Source: Streptomyces sp. cf386 (lineage in GTDB: Bacteria; Actinomycetota; Actinomycetes; Streptomycetales; Streptomycetaceae). From it: a DNA stretch of 64,000 nt. The stretch covers positions 62,001-126,000 of the forward strand of contig NZ_FNHV01000023.1 of NCBI RefSeq assembly GCF_900103585.1, written 5' to 3'. The position numbers and the translations under genes were made by a program. The notes beneath the pieces are model-generated. The model saw nothing but the letters and a program-made list of their open reading frames with translations, did not search any database and was not told the origin of the DNA. Below are positions 17,971-27,631 of the stretch, piece after piece (the first letter of the stretch is position 1; each line of letters starts with the position of its first letter).

Positions 17971-19341
17971 ATGACGATGACGACGACCGCCCCGGCGCCG
18001 ATCGTGGCGGGGCACCCCCTGCTCGGCTCCATGATCGACCTGCTGAACGACCCCCTCGCCGCCTATCTGCGGGCACGCCGCGACCATGGCGACGTGGTGC
18101 GTTTCCGGGCAGGGCCGCCGGGGCTGCGGTCCGACGTCTACGCGGTGTTCTCCGCCGAGGGTGCACAGCAGGTACTGGCGACGCGGGCAGCCAACTTCCG
18201 CAAGGACAACGTCTTCTACGAGGAACTGCGCCAGTCGGTCGGCAACGGGCTGCTCACCAGCCAGGACGACGCGTACCTGCGCCAGCGCAGGCTCGTGCAG
18301 CCGCTGTTCACCCGGCGCCGGGTGAACGGTTACGCGCAGCAGGTCGCCGAGGAGGCGGTCGCGCTGGCCGCCGGGTGGCGGGAGGTGCCGGGCGGGACCG
18401 TGGAACTGGTGGGTGAGATGCACCGGTTCGCGCTGCACGTCGTCGGCCGGATCCTGTTCGGCACGGATGTGGGCAAGGCGTTCGAGGTGATCGAGCGCAC
18501 CCTGCCGCCGCTCCAGGAGTACTCGCTCAAGCGAGGCTTCTCGCCGATCAAGGCACCCCGCACCTGGCCCACCCCCGCCAACCGCCGCGCCACACGCCTC
18601 CAGGCGGAGCTGTACGCGCTGTGTGACGGCATCATCGACAACCGCCGCGACCGGCACGACCGCGACGACCTGGTCACCCTCCTCGTGCACGCCGAGAACG
18701 CCGAGGACGGCAGCCTCGACGCCGACGAACTCCGTGAACAGGTGCTGATCTTCCTGCTGGCCGGCCATGAGACGACCGCCACCGCGCTGGCCTTCGCTCT
18801 GCATCTCCTCGCCCGGCATCCCGAGGAACAGCGGCGCGTGCGGGACGAGGTGGACCGGGTGCTCGGCGGTCCCGGCGGACGGGCGCCCACGGCCGAGGAC
18901 ATGGAGGCGTTGCCGTATCTGACGATGGTGCTGAAGGAGGCGATGCGGCTGTATCCCTCGGCGCCCGTGATCGGCCGTCGCTCGGTCGCCGACGCGGAGG
19001 TGGACGGCGTACGGATCCCGGCCGGGGCCGACCTCCTGGTCAGCCCCTGGGTCACCCAGCGCCACCCCGGCTACTGGCCGGACCCGGACCGCTTCGACCC
19101 CACCCGTTTCACGCCGGAGGCGGAGGCGGGGCGTCCACGCTACGCATGGTTCCCCTTCGGGGGCGGGCCGCGTGCCTGCATAGGTCAGCACCTGTCGATG
19201 CTGGAGTCGGTGCTCGGGCTGGCGGTGCTGTTGCGGGAGTTCGAGTTCGAGGATGCGGAGGCGGGGGAGGTGCCGGTCGGGGCGGGGATCACGCTGATGG
19301 CGAAGGGGCCGGCGCGGGCGCGGATCGCTCCGCGGGGCTAG
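17971..19341 (+). CDS. Cytochrome P450
   Basis: The 456-residue P450 has the I-helix oxygen-activation motif AGHETT, the K-helix ExxR (EAMRLYP), the PERF-like DRFDPTRF and the haem-ligand loop FPFGGGPRACIG. It resembles the CYP4/CYP102-like bacterial group with FGGGPRxCIG loops that hydroxylate terpenes, fatty acids or xenobiotics. No terpene cyclase or ferredoxin gene is adjacent, so the substrate is not predictable. The start MTMTTTAP follows GGGGGAG. The gene is divergent from the GH31 operon, and its stop overlaps the stop of the convergent MFS gene by three bases. Confidence 0.92.
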   Translation: MTMTTTAPAPIVAGHPLLGSMIDLLNDPLAAYLRARRDHGDVVRFRAGPPGLRSDVYAVFSAEGAQQVLATRAANFRKDNVFYEELRQSVGNGLLTSQDDAYLRQRRLVQPLFTRRRVNGYAQQVAEEAVALAAGWREVPGGTVELVGEMHRFALHVVGRILFGTDVGKAFEVIERTLPPLQEYSLKRGFSPIKAPRTWPTPANRRATRLQAELYALCDGIIDNRRDRHDRDDLVTLLVHAENAEDGSLDADELREQVLIFLLAGHETTATALAFALHLLARHPEEQRRVRDEVDRVLGGPGGRAPTAEDMEALPYLTMVLKEAMRLYPSAPVIGRRSVADAEVDGVRIPAGADLLVSPWVTQRHPGYWPDPDRFDPTRFTPEAEAGRPRYAWFPFGGGPRACIGQHLSMLESVLGLAVLLREFEFEDAEAGEVPVGAGITLMAKGPARARIAPRG

Positions 19342-20684
19342 GCGGTCGGAGGCGAGTGCCGCGATGTGTCGTTGTTTGTCCGCTGCGCCGTTGTGGCTGG
19401 TCGCGCCCACGCGGCGGAGCCGCACATTGATTCAGCCCGTGCCCCTGAGGGCGTTGCTGCCAGGGCGATGAGTAGTGCGGCCGCTGCCGCCGTGACCGGG
19501 ACGCCGTATGCCGTCGTCGGGGACAGGTGCTCCACCACCCAGCCGCCGACCGCGCCGCCGCACGCGATACCGCCCAGCAGCGCGGTCACCGCGAGGGTCA
19601 TGCCCTCGTTCAGGCGGCCGTCGGGGGTGCGCTGCTGGACCAGGGCCATGTTGGTGATCATGGTCGGCGCGGTGGCCATGCCGGAGACCAGCAGGGCGAC
19701 GGACAGCAGCAGGAGCGAACCGGCGACGGACGCGGCGAGCAGAGGCAGCGTCAGCAGGGCGGTCATCGCCGCTATGCACCAGGCGTAGCGGCGCTCGGCG
19801 GGACCGGACAGCCTGAGCCGGCCGAACCACAGGCCCGCCGCACAGGACCCGGCCGCCTGGAGCGCGAGCACCGCACCCGCCGCCGTGCGGTGGCCCTCCG
19901 CGTCCGCGAACGCGATCGTGACGACCTCCGTCGAGCCGAACACCGCGCCCATGGCCAGGCAGACGGCCAGCAGCGGCGGCATGCCGGGGGCGCGGAACGG
20001 CGACGGCACCGATATGCCGGCCGTACGGCCTTGAGGTGGCGGCTCGGTCGACCGCTGGGCGGTGAAGACCAGCACGCCGGTCACCAGGAGCACCACGGCG
20101 ACCAGCGTCCCCGCCTCCGGGAAGAACGTCCCGCACAGGAAGGCCGCCAGCACCGGGCCCAGCATGAAGCACAGTTCGTCGGCGGCCTGCTCGAAGGAGT
20201 TCGCGGTGTGCAGGGACTCGGCGTCGCCCTTCAGCAGATGGGCCCAGCGGGCGCGGGACATACCGCCGGTGTTGGGGATGGTCGCGGTGGCGGCGTACGC
20301 GGCGAAGAGGGTCCAGGCGGGGGCGTCGTGGCGTACGCACAGCACCAGCGCGAGTTCACCCAGCGCCGCGAGGAGCGTGGCGGGCACCGCGATCCGCGCC
20401 TGGCCGTACCGGTCGACGAGCCGCGCGGTCCAGGGGGCGACCAGCGCGGTCGCCGCGAGGCCGGTCGCCGTGACGGCGCCGGCGAGGGCGTACGACCCCC
20501 GCGTCCCGGCGATCATCACGACCGCGCTCACGCTGAACATGCCCATGGGCAGCCGGGCGACGAGGTTCCCGACGGTGAAGGCGCGGACACCGGGGCGGGC
20601 GAAGAGCCGGCGGTACGGGCCGGGATTCGCGGTCTTCGGTGTCTTCAGGGTCTTTGGGGCATTCTCGTACGGCTGTTGCGGCAT
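19338..20684 (-). CDS. MFS transporter
   Basis: The 448-residue protein has about 12 hydrophobic helices and the MFS loop signature around helices 2-3 (APWTARLVDRYGQARI), with no obvious periplasmic domain. The Gly/Ala-rich helix content suggests a drug/proton antiporter-like efflux protein, but specificity cannot be read. It is divergent from a LysR-type gene across 83 bp, the usual arrangement of a LysR regulator and its target. Its 3' end overlaps the P450 stop codon. Confidence 0.85.
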   Translation of the reverse strand: MPQQPYENAPKTLKTPKTANPGPYRRLFARPGVRAFTVGNLVARLPMGMFSVSAVVMIAGTRGSYALAGAVTATGLAATALVAPWTARLVDRYGQARIAVPATLLAALGELALVLCVRHDAPAWTLFAAYAATATIPNTGGMSRARWAHLLKGDAESLHTANSFEQAADELCFMLGPVLAAFLCGTFFPEAGTLVAVVLLVTGVLVFTAQRSTEPPPQGRTAGISVPSPFRAPGMPPLLAVCLAMGAVFGSTEVVTIAFADAEGHRTAAGAVLALQAAGSCAAGLWFGRLRLSGPAERRYAWCIAAMTALLTLPLLAASVAGSLLLLSVALLVSGMATAPTMITNMALVQQRTPDGRLNEGMTLAVTALLGGIACGGAVGGWVVEHLSPTTAYGVPVTAAAAALLIALAATPSGARAESMCGSAAWARPATTAQRTNNDTSRHSPPTA

Positions 20685-20687
20685 GAC

Positions 20688-20708
20688 TCCACCGTCGCCC
20701 GCGGTGGA
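20688..20708. promoter_or_regulatory. Candidate LysR binding palindrome
   Basis: TCCACCG-7-CGGTGGA forms an inverted repeat with 7-bp arms in the 83-bp divergent gap between the MFS gene and the LysR gene. The role is inferred from position. Confidence 0.4.
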
Positions 20709-20767
20709 TCAAGGGGTCCAACACCTGCTCGGCACGGATTCACGCACCCGCGTTGTAAGTTCGCCGC

Positions 20768-21739
20768 ATGTCCGCTCCCGCTCATCTCGACCCCCGCCTC
20801 CTGCGCGCCTTCCTCGCCGTGGCCCAGGAGCTGCACTTCACGCGGGCCGCGGCCCGGCTGTACGTCGCCCAGCAGGCGCTCAGCCGGGACGTACGGCGGC
20901 TGGAGCGGGAGCTGGGCACCGAGCTGTTCGTGCGGACGACCCGGCAGGTCACGCTGACGGCCGACGGCGAGCGGCTGGTGCCGCACGCCCGCCGTGCCCT
21001 CCAGGCCCAGGACGACCTGCTCGCCGCCTTCGGCCAGGCCCGGCCCCTGCTGGTGGACCTGAACTCGCCGGGCATGGCCACCGGGCACAAGGTCCTGCGG
21101 CGGGCCCGCGAACTCGCCCCCGAGCACGAACTGATGGCCCGCTACGAGAGCGGTCTGACGGGTGCCGCGGGCGAGCTGGTAGCGGGGCGGCTGGACGCCT
21201 CCTTCGGGCGGTTCGCCGGGCTGGACCCGGCGCTGCGGGCGGGCCTCGACCATCAGCCGGTGCGCTGTGAGCCCATGGCGATCCTGCTGCCCGAGGACCA
21301 TCCGCTGGCCGAACTGGAACGGGTGCCGCTGGCAGCGCTGGCCGGCGAGACCGTGTACGCCGGTGCCGGCAACCCCCGCACGCCGGAGTGGACCGACCTC
21401 GCGCACCGGCTGTTCGACGGACGGGGCATCGAGGTCGCCGCGCCCGCGCCGCTCGCCGTCGGCGCCGAGGAGTTCCAGCGGATCATGGCCAAGATGCGGA
21501 CCCCCGTCCTGGCCGTCATCGAATTTCCGGCCATGCCCGGGGCGGTGAAGCGCCCCTTGATCGACCCCGTGCCCCTGTCACCCGTGTCACTGGTATGGCG
21601 AAAGGGCCTGGTGCACCCCGCATTCGACGCCCTTCGACGGGCGGCGGCGCAGATCGCGGCCGAGGAGGGGTGGCTGCGGCGCCCCGCCGGGGGATGGATT
21701 CCAGCCATCGATTTGGACACGATGAACGTCCACAACTGA
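20768..21739 (+). CDS. LysR family transcriptional regulator
   Basis: The 323-residue protein begins with the LysR helix-turn-helix (LLRAFLAVAQELHFTRAAARLYVAQQALSRDVRRLERELG) followed by TADGERLVPHAR and the effector-binding domain. LysR proteins act as tetramers and usually control a divergent gene together with themselves; here that is the MFS transporter. The co-inducer is unknown. The coding end is clear, with a 152-bp gap before the exopolysaccharide operon. Confidence 0.92.
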   Translation: MSAPAHLDPRLLRAFLAVAQELHFTRAAARLYVAQQALSRDVRRLERELGTELFVRTTRQVTLTADGERLVPHARRALQAQDDLLAAFGQARPLLVDLNSPGMATGHKVLRRARELAPEHELMARYESGLTGAAGELVAGRLDASFGRFAGLDPALRAGLDHQPVRCEPMAILLPEDHPLAELERVPLAALAGETVYAGAGNPRTPEWTDLAHRLFDGRGIEVAAPAPLAVGAEEFQRIMAKMRTPVLAVIEFPAMPGAVKRPLIDPVPLSPVSLVWRKGLVHPAFDALRRAAAQIAAEEGWLRRPAGGWIPAIDLDTMNVHN

Positions 21740-21891
21740 CACTCGGCAAACACAAAACCTCCGCGTGCGCTACATTCTTGGCCTGAGCACGTTTGTGGTA
21801 ATGGGGGGCGCTCGGCCGGGTGGGGGCTCGGTACGGCGACGGGCGCTCAGTGTCGTGCGCGCACCCAGAACGGTCCCGTGGGGGGATGTGC

Positions 21892-22992
21892 GTGCGCGTG
21901 AAGAAGTGGCGAGAAGACGCCCAACCGGAGTGGCCCGAGGTCGCATCGGGGTCCGGGGGCGGTACTTCCCCGGAGGGCTCGAAGAGTGACGTCCAGGCGA
22001 CCCAGGCCTTCCCGGTGACCGGGGAGACCGAGGTCCCTGGTCGGGGCCCGCGCTCCCGGTCCGAGACGGGGACGAGAGGGACCGGACAGACCGAGATACT
22101 CGACGGCTGGTCGGCCTTCGACCGGCCCTCGGCTTTCAGGAACAACGCCCACCCGCCTGCCGGTGAGACGACGCGTATGCCCGCGGTCCGCGATCCGTGG
22201 GCGGAGGCCGAAGAGCCCGAGGAGCCCGCGCGCCCGGACGCGCGGCACGGCACCACCGGCTCAGGCGCCACCCACGACCCGCACGAGGTCACCATCCAAC
22301 TCGACGGCGTCGGCCTCCAGCTGGACAACATGCTGCGCGCGGCCAAGGACGCCCCGGGTGGCGGCGAGGCCTCCGACGGACCGGTGTTCGTCGACGAGTC
22401 GGGCCGCCGCAGCCGCCTCTACCGCCGTATCGGCATGGCCGTGGGCCTCGCCTGCGCGGTCTACGCCGTGGTCATCGTCGCCACCCTGCTGTCCGGCAAC
22501 TCCGACGCGCCCTGGCTGCCGGTGGAGCCTCCCAAGGAGCAGCCGGCCGGCCAGGTCGACACCCCGCCGCTGCCCGCCGAGTCGGCCCCGCAGCCCTCCG
22601 GCACCGGCAGCGTCTCCCCGGGCACCTCCCCGACGGCCGGCACCGACGCGACCCCGTCGCCCGGCGCCGACGCCACCGCGCCCGGCGCGTCCACCAGCGC
22701 CGACCCCGGCGCGTCCGCCGACCCGAAGCCGAGCCCCACCAAGACCACCGTCAACCCGGGCACGAACCCCACCCCGGACCCCGAGCCCACCACCCAGCCC
22801 ACCACCCCCGACCCCGACCCGAGCCCGACGGACGGCGGCGGCCCCACCGAGGAGCCGACCGATCCCGCGACCACCGACGAACCCGCCACCGGGACGGTCG
22901 CGAACGGCCCGAACGACCCCAGCCCCATCGCGCAGGAGCCGGACACCTCCGCTCCCGCGCCCGCCGCCCCGTCCCCGGAGTACACCCTCTGA
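21892..22992 (+). CDS. matA: Membrane protein with Pro/Thr-rich outer tail, MatA-like
   Basis: The protein of about 366 residues has a cytoplasmic N-terminal region (MRVKKWREDAQPEW), one membrane helix near 175-200 (IGMAVGLACAVYAVVIVATLL) and a 165-residue extracellular tail rich in Pro, Thr, Ser, Asp and Ala. I chose GTG 21892, six bases after GGGGGG; ATG 21886 is an alternative. Its TGA overlaps the ATG of the next gene (TGATG), so the two are co-translated. I assign the symbol from my memory of the Streptomyces mycelial-aggregation locus, where a gene precedes the matB deacetylase/glycosyltransferase; the sequence alone shows only a stalked membrane protein. Confidence 0.65.
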   Translation: MRVKKWREDAQPEWPEVASGSGGGTSPEGSKSDVQATQAFPVTGETEVPGRGPRSRSETGTRGTGQTEILDGWSAFDRPSAFRNNAHPPAGETTRMPAVRDPWAEAEEPEEPARPDARHGTTGSGATHDPHEVTIQLDGVGLQLDNMLRAAKDAPGGGEASDGPVFVDESGRRSRLYRRIGMAVGLACAVYAVVIVATLLSGNSDAPWLPVEPPKEQPAGQVDTPPLPAESAPQPSGTGSVSPGTSPTAGTDATPSPGADATAPGASTSADPGASADPKPSPTKTTVNPGTNPTPDPEPTTQPTTPDPDPSPTDGGGPTEEPTDPATTDEPATGTVANGPNDPSPIAQEPDTSAPAPAAPSPEYTL

Positions 22993-25190
22993 TGGCATCC
23001 CGCACCCGCCGTCACGGGCCCGCGAAGGGAGCCCCCGACGGCTCCCGGCGCCGCCGCGTGCCCATGCGTCTGCTTCTGCCCTCGCTCGTCCTCGTCGCCC
23101 TGATGGCGATGCTGATGCTGCGCGGCTACGTCCACAGCGAGATCCTGGCCGACTACCGCATCCGGCCCGCCGCGGCCAACGACAAGGTGCCGCAGGAGAT
23201 CCTCAAGGGCGGCCCCGTCATCGACACCCGCGACGGCGACGCGAGCACGCTGCGGGTGCCGGACAACAGCGTCGTCCTCACCTTCGACGACGGCCCCGAC
23301 CCCGAGTGGACGCCGAAGGTGCTGGACGCCCTGAAGCGGAACGACGCGCACGCGGTCTTCTTCATCACCGGCACGATGGCCTCCCGCTACCCGGACCTCG
23401 TCCAGCGCATGGTCGACGAGGGGCACGAGATCGGCCTGCACACCTTCAACCACCCCGACCTCTCCTACCAGTCCAAGAAGCGCATCGACTGGGAGCTGTC
23501 CCAGAACCAGCTCGCGCTCGCGGGCGCGGTCGGCATCCGCAGCTCGCTGTTCCGGCCGCCGTACTCGTCCAAGTCCGAGAACATGGACAACAACTCCTGG
23601 CCGGTGACCGAGTACATCGGCGGCCGCGGCTACATCACCATCGTCAACGACACCGACAGCGAGGACTGGCGCAAGCCGGGCGTCGACCAGATCATCCGCA
23701 ACTCCACGCCCAAGAGCGGCCAGGGCGCGATCGTCCTGATGCACGACTCCGGCGGCGACCGGCACCAGACGGTCCAGGCGCTGGACCAGCTCATTCCCCA
23801 ACTCAAGAGCAAGGGCTACGAGTTCCAGAACCTCACCGAGGCCCTGAGCGCGCCCAGCGCCCACACCGAGGTCACCGGTCTGGAGCTGTGGAAGGGCAAG
23901 GCCTGGGTCTTCCTGGTCGACGCCTCCGACAACATCACCGCGATCCTGGTCGTCGGACTCGCCGCCATCGGCTCCCTCGTCATCGGCCGCTTCGGCCTGA
24001 TGCTGCTGCTCTCCGCCCTCCACGCCCGCCGCACCCGCCGCCGCGACTTCGTCTGGGGCCCGAACGCGCCGGTCACCGAACCGGCGTCGGTGCTGGTCCC
24101 GGCGTACAACGAGGCCAAGTGCATCGAAGACACCGTGCGGTCGCTGATGCGCAGCGAGTACCCCATCGAGATCATCGTCATCGACGACGGCTCCAGCGAC
24201 GGTACGGCCCGGATCGTCGAGGGGCTGGGCCTGCCGAACGTCCGCGTCATCCGCCAGCTCAACGCGGGCAAGCCGGCGGCGCTCAACCGCGGCCTGGCGA
24301 ACGCCCGTTACGACCTGATCGTGATGATGGACGGCGACACCGTCTTCGAACCGGCCACGGTCCGCGAACTCGTCCAGCCCTTCGCCGACCCGCGCGTCGG
24401 CGCGGTCGCGGGCAACGCCAAGGTCGGCAACAAGGACACCCTCATCGGCGCCTGGCAGCACATCGAGTACGTGATGGGCTTCAACCTGGACCGCCGTATG
24501 TACGACGTCCTGCAGTGCATGCCGACGATCCCGGGCGCGGTCGGCGCCTTCCGCCGCTCGGCCCTGGAACGGGTCGGCGGCATGAGCGACGACACCCTCG
24601 CCGAGGACACCGACATCACCATGGCGATCCACCGCGACGGCTGGCGCGTGGTGTACGCCGAGAAGGCCAGGGCCTGGACCGAGGCGCCCGAGTCCGTCCA
24701 GCAGCTGTGGTCGCAGCGCTACCGGTGGTCGTACGGCACCATGCAGGCGATCTGGAAGCACCGCCGCGCCCTGGTGGAACGAGGGCCGTCGGGCCGCTTC
24801 GGCAGGGTGGGCCTGCCCCTGGTGTCCCTCTTCATGGTCCTGGCCCCGCTCCTCGCCCCCCTGATCGACGTGTTCCTCATCTACGGCCTGGTCTTCGGGC
24901 CCACGGAGAAGACGATCCTGGCCTGGTTCGGCGTCCTCGCCATCCAGGCGGCCTGCGCGGCCTACGCCTTCGTCCTGGACCGCGAGCGCCTCACCCCGCT
25001 GATCTCCCTCCCGCTCCAGCAGATCCTCTACCGACAGCTCATGTACGTCGTCCTGCTCCAGTCCTGGATCACGGCCCTCACCGGCGGCCGTCTTCGCTGG
25101 CAGAAGCTGCGGCGCAAGGGCGGGGTGTCCGCACCGCCGACCGTGCCGACGCAGCGCCGACAGGTCATGGACGAAAGGCCGGTCCGATGA
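22992..25190 (+). CDS. matB: Bifunctional polysaccharide deacetylase / glycosyltransferase 2, MatB-like
   Basis: The 732-residue membrane protein joins two enzymes. After an N-terminal helix comes a NodB-type deacetylase with TFDDGPDPEWT (catalytic and metal Asp), HTFNH (metal His pair) and RPPYSSKS, facing outside. A central membrane helix pair leads to a processive GT2 domain with VLVPAYNEAK, DDGSSDGT, MMDGDT, the acceptor motif EDTDIT and QRYRW, then several C-terminal helices. The design fits synthesis, export and partial deacetylation of a poly-N-acetylglucosamine-like polymer. I recall MatB of S. coelicolor/lividans, needed for pellet formation, having this architecture. It is coupled by overlaps to the genes on both sides. 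Confidence 0.85.
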   Translation: MASRTRRHGPAKGAPDGSRRRRVPMRLLLPSLVLVALMAMLMLRGYVHSEILADYRIRPAAANDKVPQEILKGGPVIDTRDGDASTLRVPDNSVVLTFDDGPDPEWTPKVLDALKRNDAHAVFFITGTMASRYPDLVQRMVDEGHEIGLHTFNHPDLSYQSKKRIDWELSQNQLALAGAVGIRSSLFRPPYSSKSENMDNNSWPVTEYIGGRGYITIVNDTDSEDWRKPGVDQIIRNSTPKSGQGAIVLMHDSGGDRHQTVQALDQLIPQLKSKGYEFQNLTEALSAPSAHTEVTGLELWKGKAWVFLVDASDNITAILVVGLAAIGSLVIGRFGLMLLLSALHARRTRRRDFVWGPNAPVTEPASVLVPAYNEAKCIEDTVRSLMRSEYPIEIIVIDDGSSDGTARIVEGLGLPNVRVIRQLNAGKPAALNRGLANARYDLIVMMDGDTVFEPATVRELVQPFADPRVGAVAGNAKVGNKDTLIGAWQHIEYVMGFNLDRRMYDVLQCMPTIPGAVGAFRRSALERVGGMSDDTLAEDTDITMAIHRDGWRVVYAEKARAWTEAPESVQQLWSQRYRWSYGTMQAIWKHRRALVERGPSGRFGRVGLPLVSLFMVLAPLLAPLIDVFLIYGLVFGPTEKTILAWFGVLAIQAACAAYAFVLDRERLTPLISLPLQQILYRQLMYVVLLQSWITALTGGRLRWQKLRRKGGVSAPPTVPTQRRQVMDERPVR

Positions 25191-26398
25191 ACCCTCCCAC
25201 CACCGCACCCACCCTGCCGTCGGACTCGGCGCCGCCTGAGCAGCCCGCCCGGCCGACCCCGGTCCGCGACCGCTACTTCGACCTCCTGCGCGCCCTCGCC
25301 CTCTTCCGCGTGGTCCTCTACCACCTGACGGGCTGGGCCTGGCTCCCCCTGGTCTTCCCCTCCATGGGCGTGATGTTCGCCCTCGCCGGCAACCTCATGG
25401 CCCGCTCCCTGAAGCGCCCGCCCGTGCAGGTCATCAGGAGCCGCATACGCCGCCTCCTGCCCCCGCTGTGGCTGCTGGGCGTGGTCGGGGTCACCGGCAT
25501 GGTGATCCAGGGCTGGGGTCCGGACGTCGACGGCCACCCCGGCTGGTGGTGGATCCACCTGGCCTACTGGATCGTCCCGCTCAGCGACCCGCCGTACGCC
25601 GAGGGCCTCCCCGGCATCCACGGTTTCCTCGGCGAGAACTGGGCCGTCGACCTCGCGGGACCGCTCTGGTACATCCGCGCCTACCTCTGGTACGTCCTGC
25701 TCTCACCGTTCCTGCTGAAGGCGCTGCGCGCGATGCCGCTGGCGACGCTCCTCGCGCCCCTCGCGCTGTCGGCGGCGTTCAACTTCGGCTACATCACCCT
25801 CCCCGGCGAGCGCATCCCGTCCGCACTCACGGACTTCAGCACCTTCGGCGCCTGCTGGATCCTCGGCATGGCCCACCAGGAGGGCATCCTGCGCCGGATC
25901 CCGCGCTACGTCGTCCCCTCCGTGGCCCCGATCTTCGCCGCGGTCGGCCTCTGGTACGCCCTGAACCACGACTTCGGCGAGGGCAACGACCTCGACAGCA
26001 TGCCCATGGCCCAGGCCCTCTGGTCCTTCGGCACGGTCATGCTGCTGCTCCACCTCAGCCCCTCCTGGTCCGAGTGGCCGCGCCGCCTGCGCCGCTGGGA
26101 CCGGGTGATCACCCTGCTCAACTCCCGTGCGGTGACGATCTACCTGTGGCACAACATCTGCATCCTCATCGCCGCGACGATGTGGGACCAGCTGTGGGGC
26201 ATCGACGTGATGTGGATGCACTTCTCCTGGCTGCTGGAGAGCCCGTGGCCGGTACTGGCCTTCACCTGGGTGCTCATCGGAAGCTGCATCGTGTGGTTCG
26301 GGTGGGCGGAGGATCTGGCGGCGAAGAGGCGGCCGCAGGTGTGGCCGGACGGCTCCAAGGGGCGCACCGGCCGCAGGGCACGGCGTTCCCGGTACTGA
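25187..26398 (+). CDS. Membrane acyltransferase (AT3 family) of the exopolysaccharide operon
   Basis: The 403-residue protein has about ten membrane helices and the acyltransferase-3 pattern: RYFDLLRALALFRVVLYH near the N-terminus (the His being the proposed catalytic residue), RSRIRRLLPPLW after helix 2, and WYIRAYLWYV. Its ATG overlaps the TGA of the MatB-like gene by 4 bp, so it is the third coupled gene of the operon. It would O-acetylate or otherwise acylate the glycan made by the MatB-like enzyme (inference). Confidence 0.85.
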   Translation: MNPPTTAPTLPSDSAPPEQPARPTPVRDRYFDLLRALALFRVVLYHLTGWAWLPLVFPSMGVMFALAGNLMARSLKRPPVQVIRSRIRRLLPPLWLLGVVGVTGMVIQGWGPDVDGHPGWWWIHLAYWIVPLSDPPYAEGLPGIHGFLGENWAVDLAGPLWYIRAYLWYVLLSPFLLKALRAMPLATLLAPLALSAAFNFGYITLPGERIPSALTDFSTFGACWILGMAHQEGILRRIPRYVVPSVAPIFAAVGLWYALNHDFGEGNDLDSMPMAQALWSFGTVMLLLHLSPSWSEWPRRLRRWDRVITLLNSRAVTIYLWHNICILIAATMWDQLWGIDVMWMHFSWLLESPWPVLAFTWVLIGSCIVWFGWAEDLAAKRRPQVWPDGSKGRTGRRARRSRY

Positions 26399-26535
26399 AC
26401 CGCCAACAGCCTGTGAACCCCGCCGACCGAGGTTCCGCACGGTCAGACCTCCGTGGAACACTGACGATGTTGCGCAAGTGAACGGGGTGGCCCGAGGGGC
26501 CGAGTGGCCCGGTGGTCGGTGGGGAGCAGGCGCTG

Positions 26536-27540
26536 ATGAGCAAGCGGCAAGTGCAGAAGATGCTGCGGTTGATGGCCGGCGGAGAGCCCGTCGAGCTCAC
26601 CAGCCCCTTGGCCTCCGTGAAGAAGCTCGCCAGGCTGGCCTTCATCGCCCAGCAGTTCGGGTACGAGTACGTGGACGTACGGCAGAGCGCCGGGCGCAAC
26701 AACGCGCTCGTCATGCTGATCGCGCCCGACCCCAGCCCTCAGGCCCGCGCCCGCGCCGGCCAGAACTGGGCGCAGTACCCGAACGCCAGTGACGGGGTGT
26801 CCGTGCCGCCCCTCGTGCCCGACGCCTTCGAGCTCCTCAAGGCCCGCATCAACTTCGATCTCACCGGCAAGAGCGCCGAGAAGCGGATGGGCTACGGCGC
26901 CATCGGCCTCACCCTCGGCGCCGGGATCCTCGGCGTGCGGCTGGGCGGGGACGCCGCCGCCTGGATCACGGCGGTCATCGTGTGGGCGCTCTTCATGGCG
27001 ATCATCGGCATCGGCTTCGCCGTCAACCGCAAGCGCAACGCCAAGTTCGCGGCCCGGCTGCAGGCCGCCGGGTTCGCGCCGATCACCGACGAGACCGGGC
27101 GGGTGCGCTATCTGCCGCCCGGCGGGCAGCTGCCGGGGCACGGCAACCCGTTCGCGGCCGGTCCCTACGGCAACCAGGCGCCCGCCCCGGGCACGCCGGG
27201 TGGTTACGGGCAGCAGGCTCCCGGGCCGTACGGCCAGCACCCGGCGCCGGGTGCGTACCCCGGTCAGCCCGCGGCGCCGGGCGCCTACCCGGCTCAACCT
27301 GCCGCGCCGGGTGCGTATCCCGCGCAGCCCGCCGCCCCCGGCCCGTACGGCAACCAGCCCGGACCCTACGGTCAGCCCCAGGGCAGCCCGTACGGCACGC
27401 CCCAGCAGCCGCAGCCGCCCTACGGCCAGCCCCAGCCGCCCTACGGCCAGCCCCAGCCCTACCCCCAGCAGCAGAGCCCCCAGCCGCCTCAGCCGCCCCA
27501 CCCGCAGCAGAACCCCCACTGGCAGCCCCCGCAGCGCTGA
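26536..27540 (+). CDS. Two-helix membrane protein with Pro/Gln/Tyr-rich C-terminal repeats
   Basis: The 334-residue protein has an N-terminal soluble part (KRQVQKMLRLMAGGEP...FIAQQFGYEYVDVRQS). Two membrane helices follow at about 118-165, and the C-terminal 130 residues are low complexity with tandem PAAPGAYPAQ and PYGQPQP units. The cytoplasmic repeats resemble phase-separating or scaffold tails found in actinobacterial membrane proteins. ATG 26536 is preceded by GGGGAG; earlier in-frame starts lack homology-like sequence. It lies 137 bp after the exopolysaccharide operon in the same direction. No function can be assigned. Confidence 0.75.
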   Translation: MSKRQVQKMLRLMAGGEPVELTSPLASVKKLARLAFIAQQFGYEYVDVRQSAGRNNALVMLIAPDPSPQARARAGQNWAQYPNASDGVSVPPLVPDAFELLKARINFDLTGKSAEKRMGYGAIGLTLGAGILGVRLGGDAAAWITAVIVWALFMAIIGIGFAVNRKRNAKFAARLQAAGFAPITDETGRVRYLPPGGQLPGHGNPFAAGPYGNQAPAPGTPGGYGQQAPGPYGQHPAPGAYPGQPAAPGAYPAQPAAPGAYPAQPAAPGPYGNQPGPYGQPQGSPYGTPQQPQPPYGQPQPPYGQPQPYPQQQSPQPPQPPHPQQNPHWQPPQR

Positions 27541-27631
27541 CGGGGAGGGGGTTGCTCTTCGCCCCCTATATCCTCAATGTCCATGCACCGGGTGTCCCCC
27601 GACGACCCGTCCCCCATCCCGTCCCCATATC

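Noticed and set aside
17797..19425. Long N-terminal extension of the GH31 frame over the P450 gene
   Set aside because: The extension is antisense to a well-supported P450 and has no domain; ATG 17796 is the family start.
22163..25190. Very long frame through the mat genes joined to the acyltransferase
   Set aside because: Upstream of 25187 it is a shadow of the MatA and MatB frames; only the 25187-26398 part is a gene.
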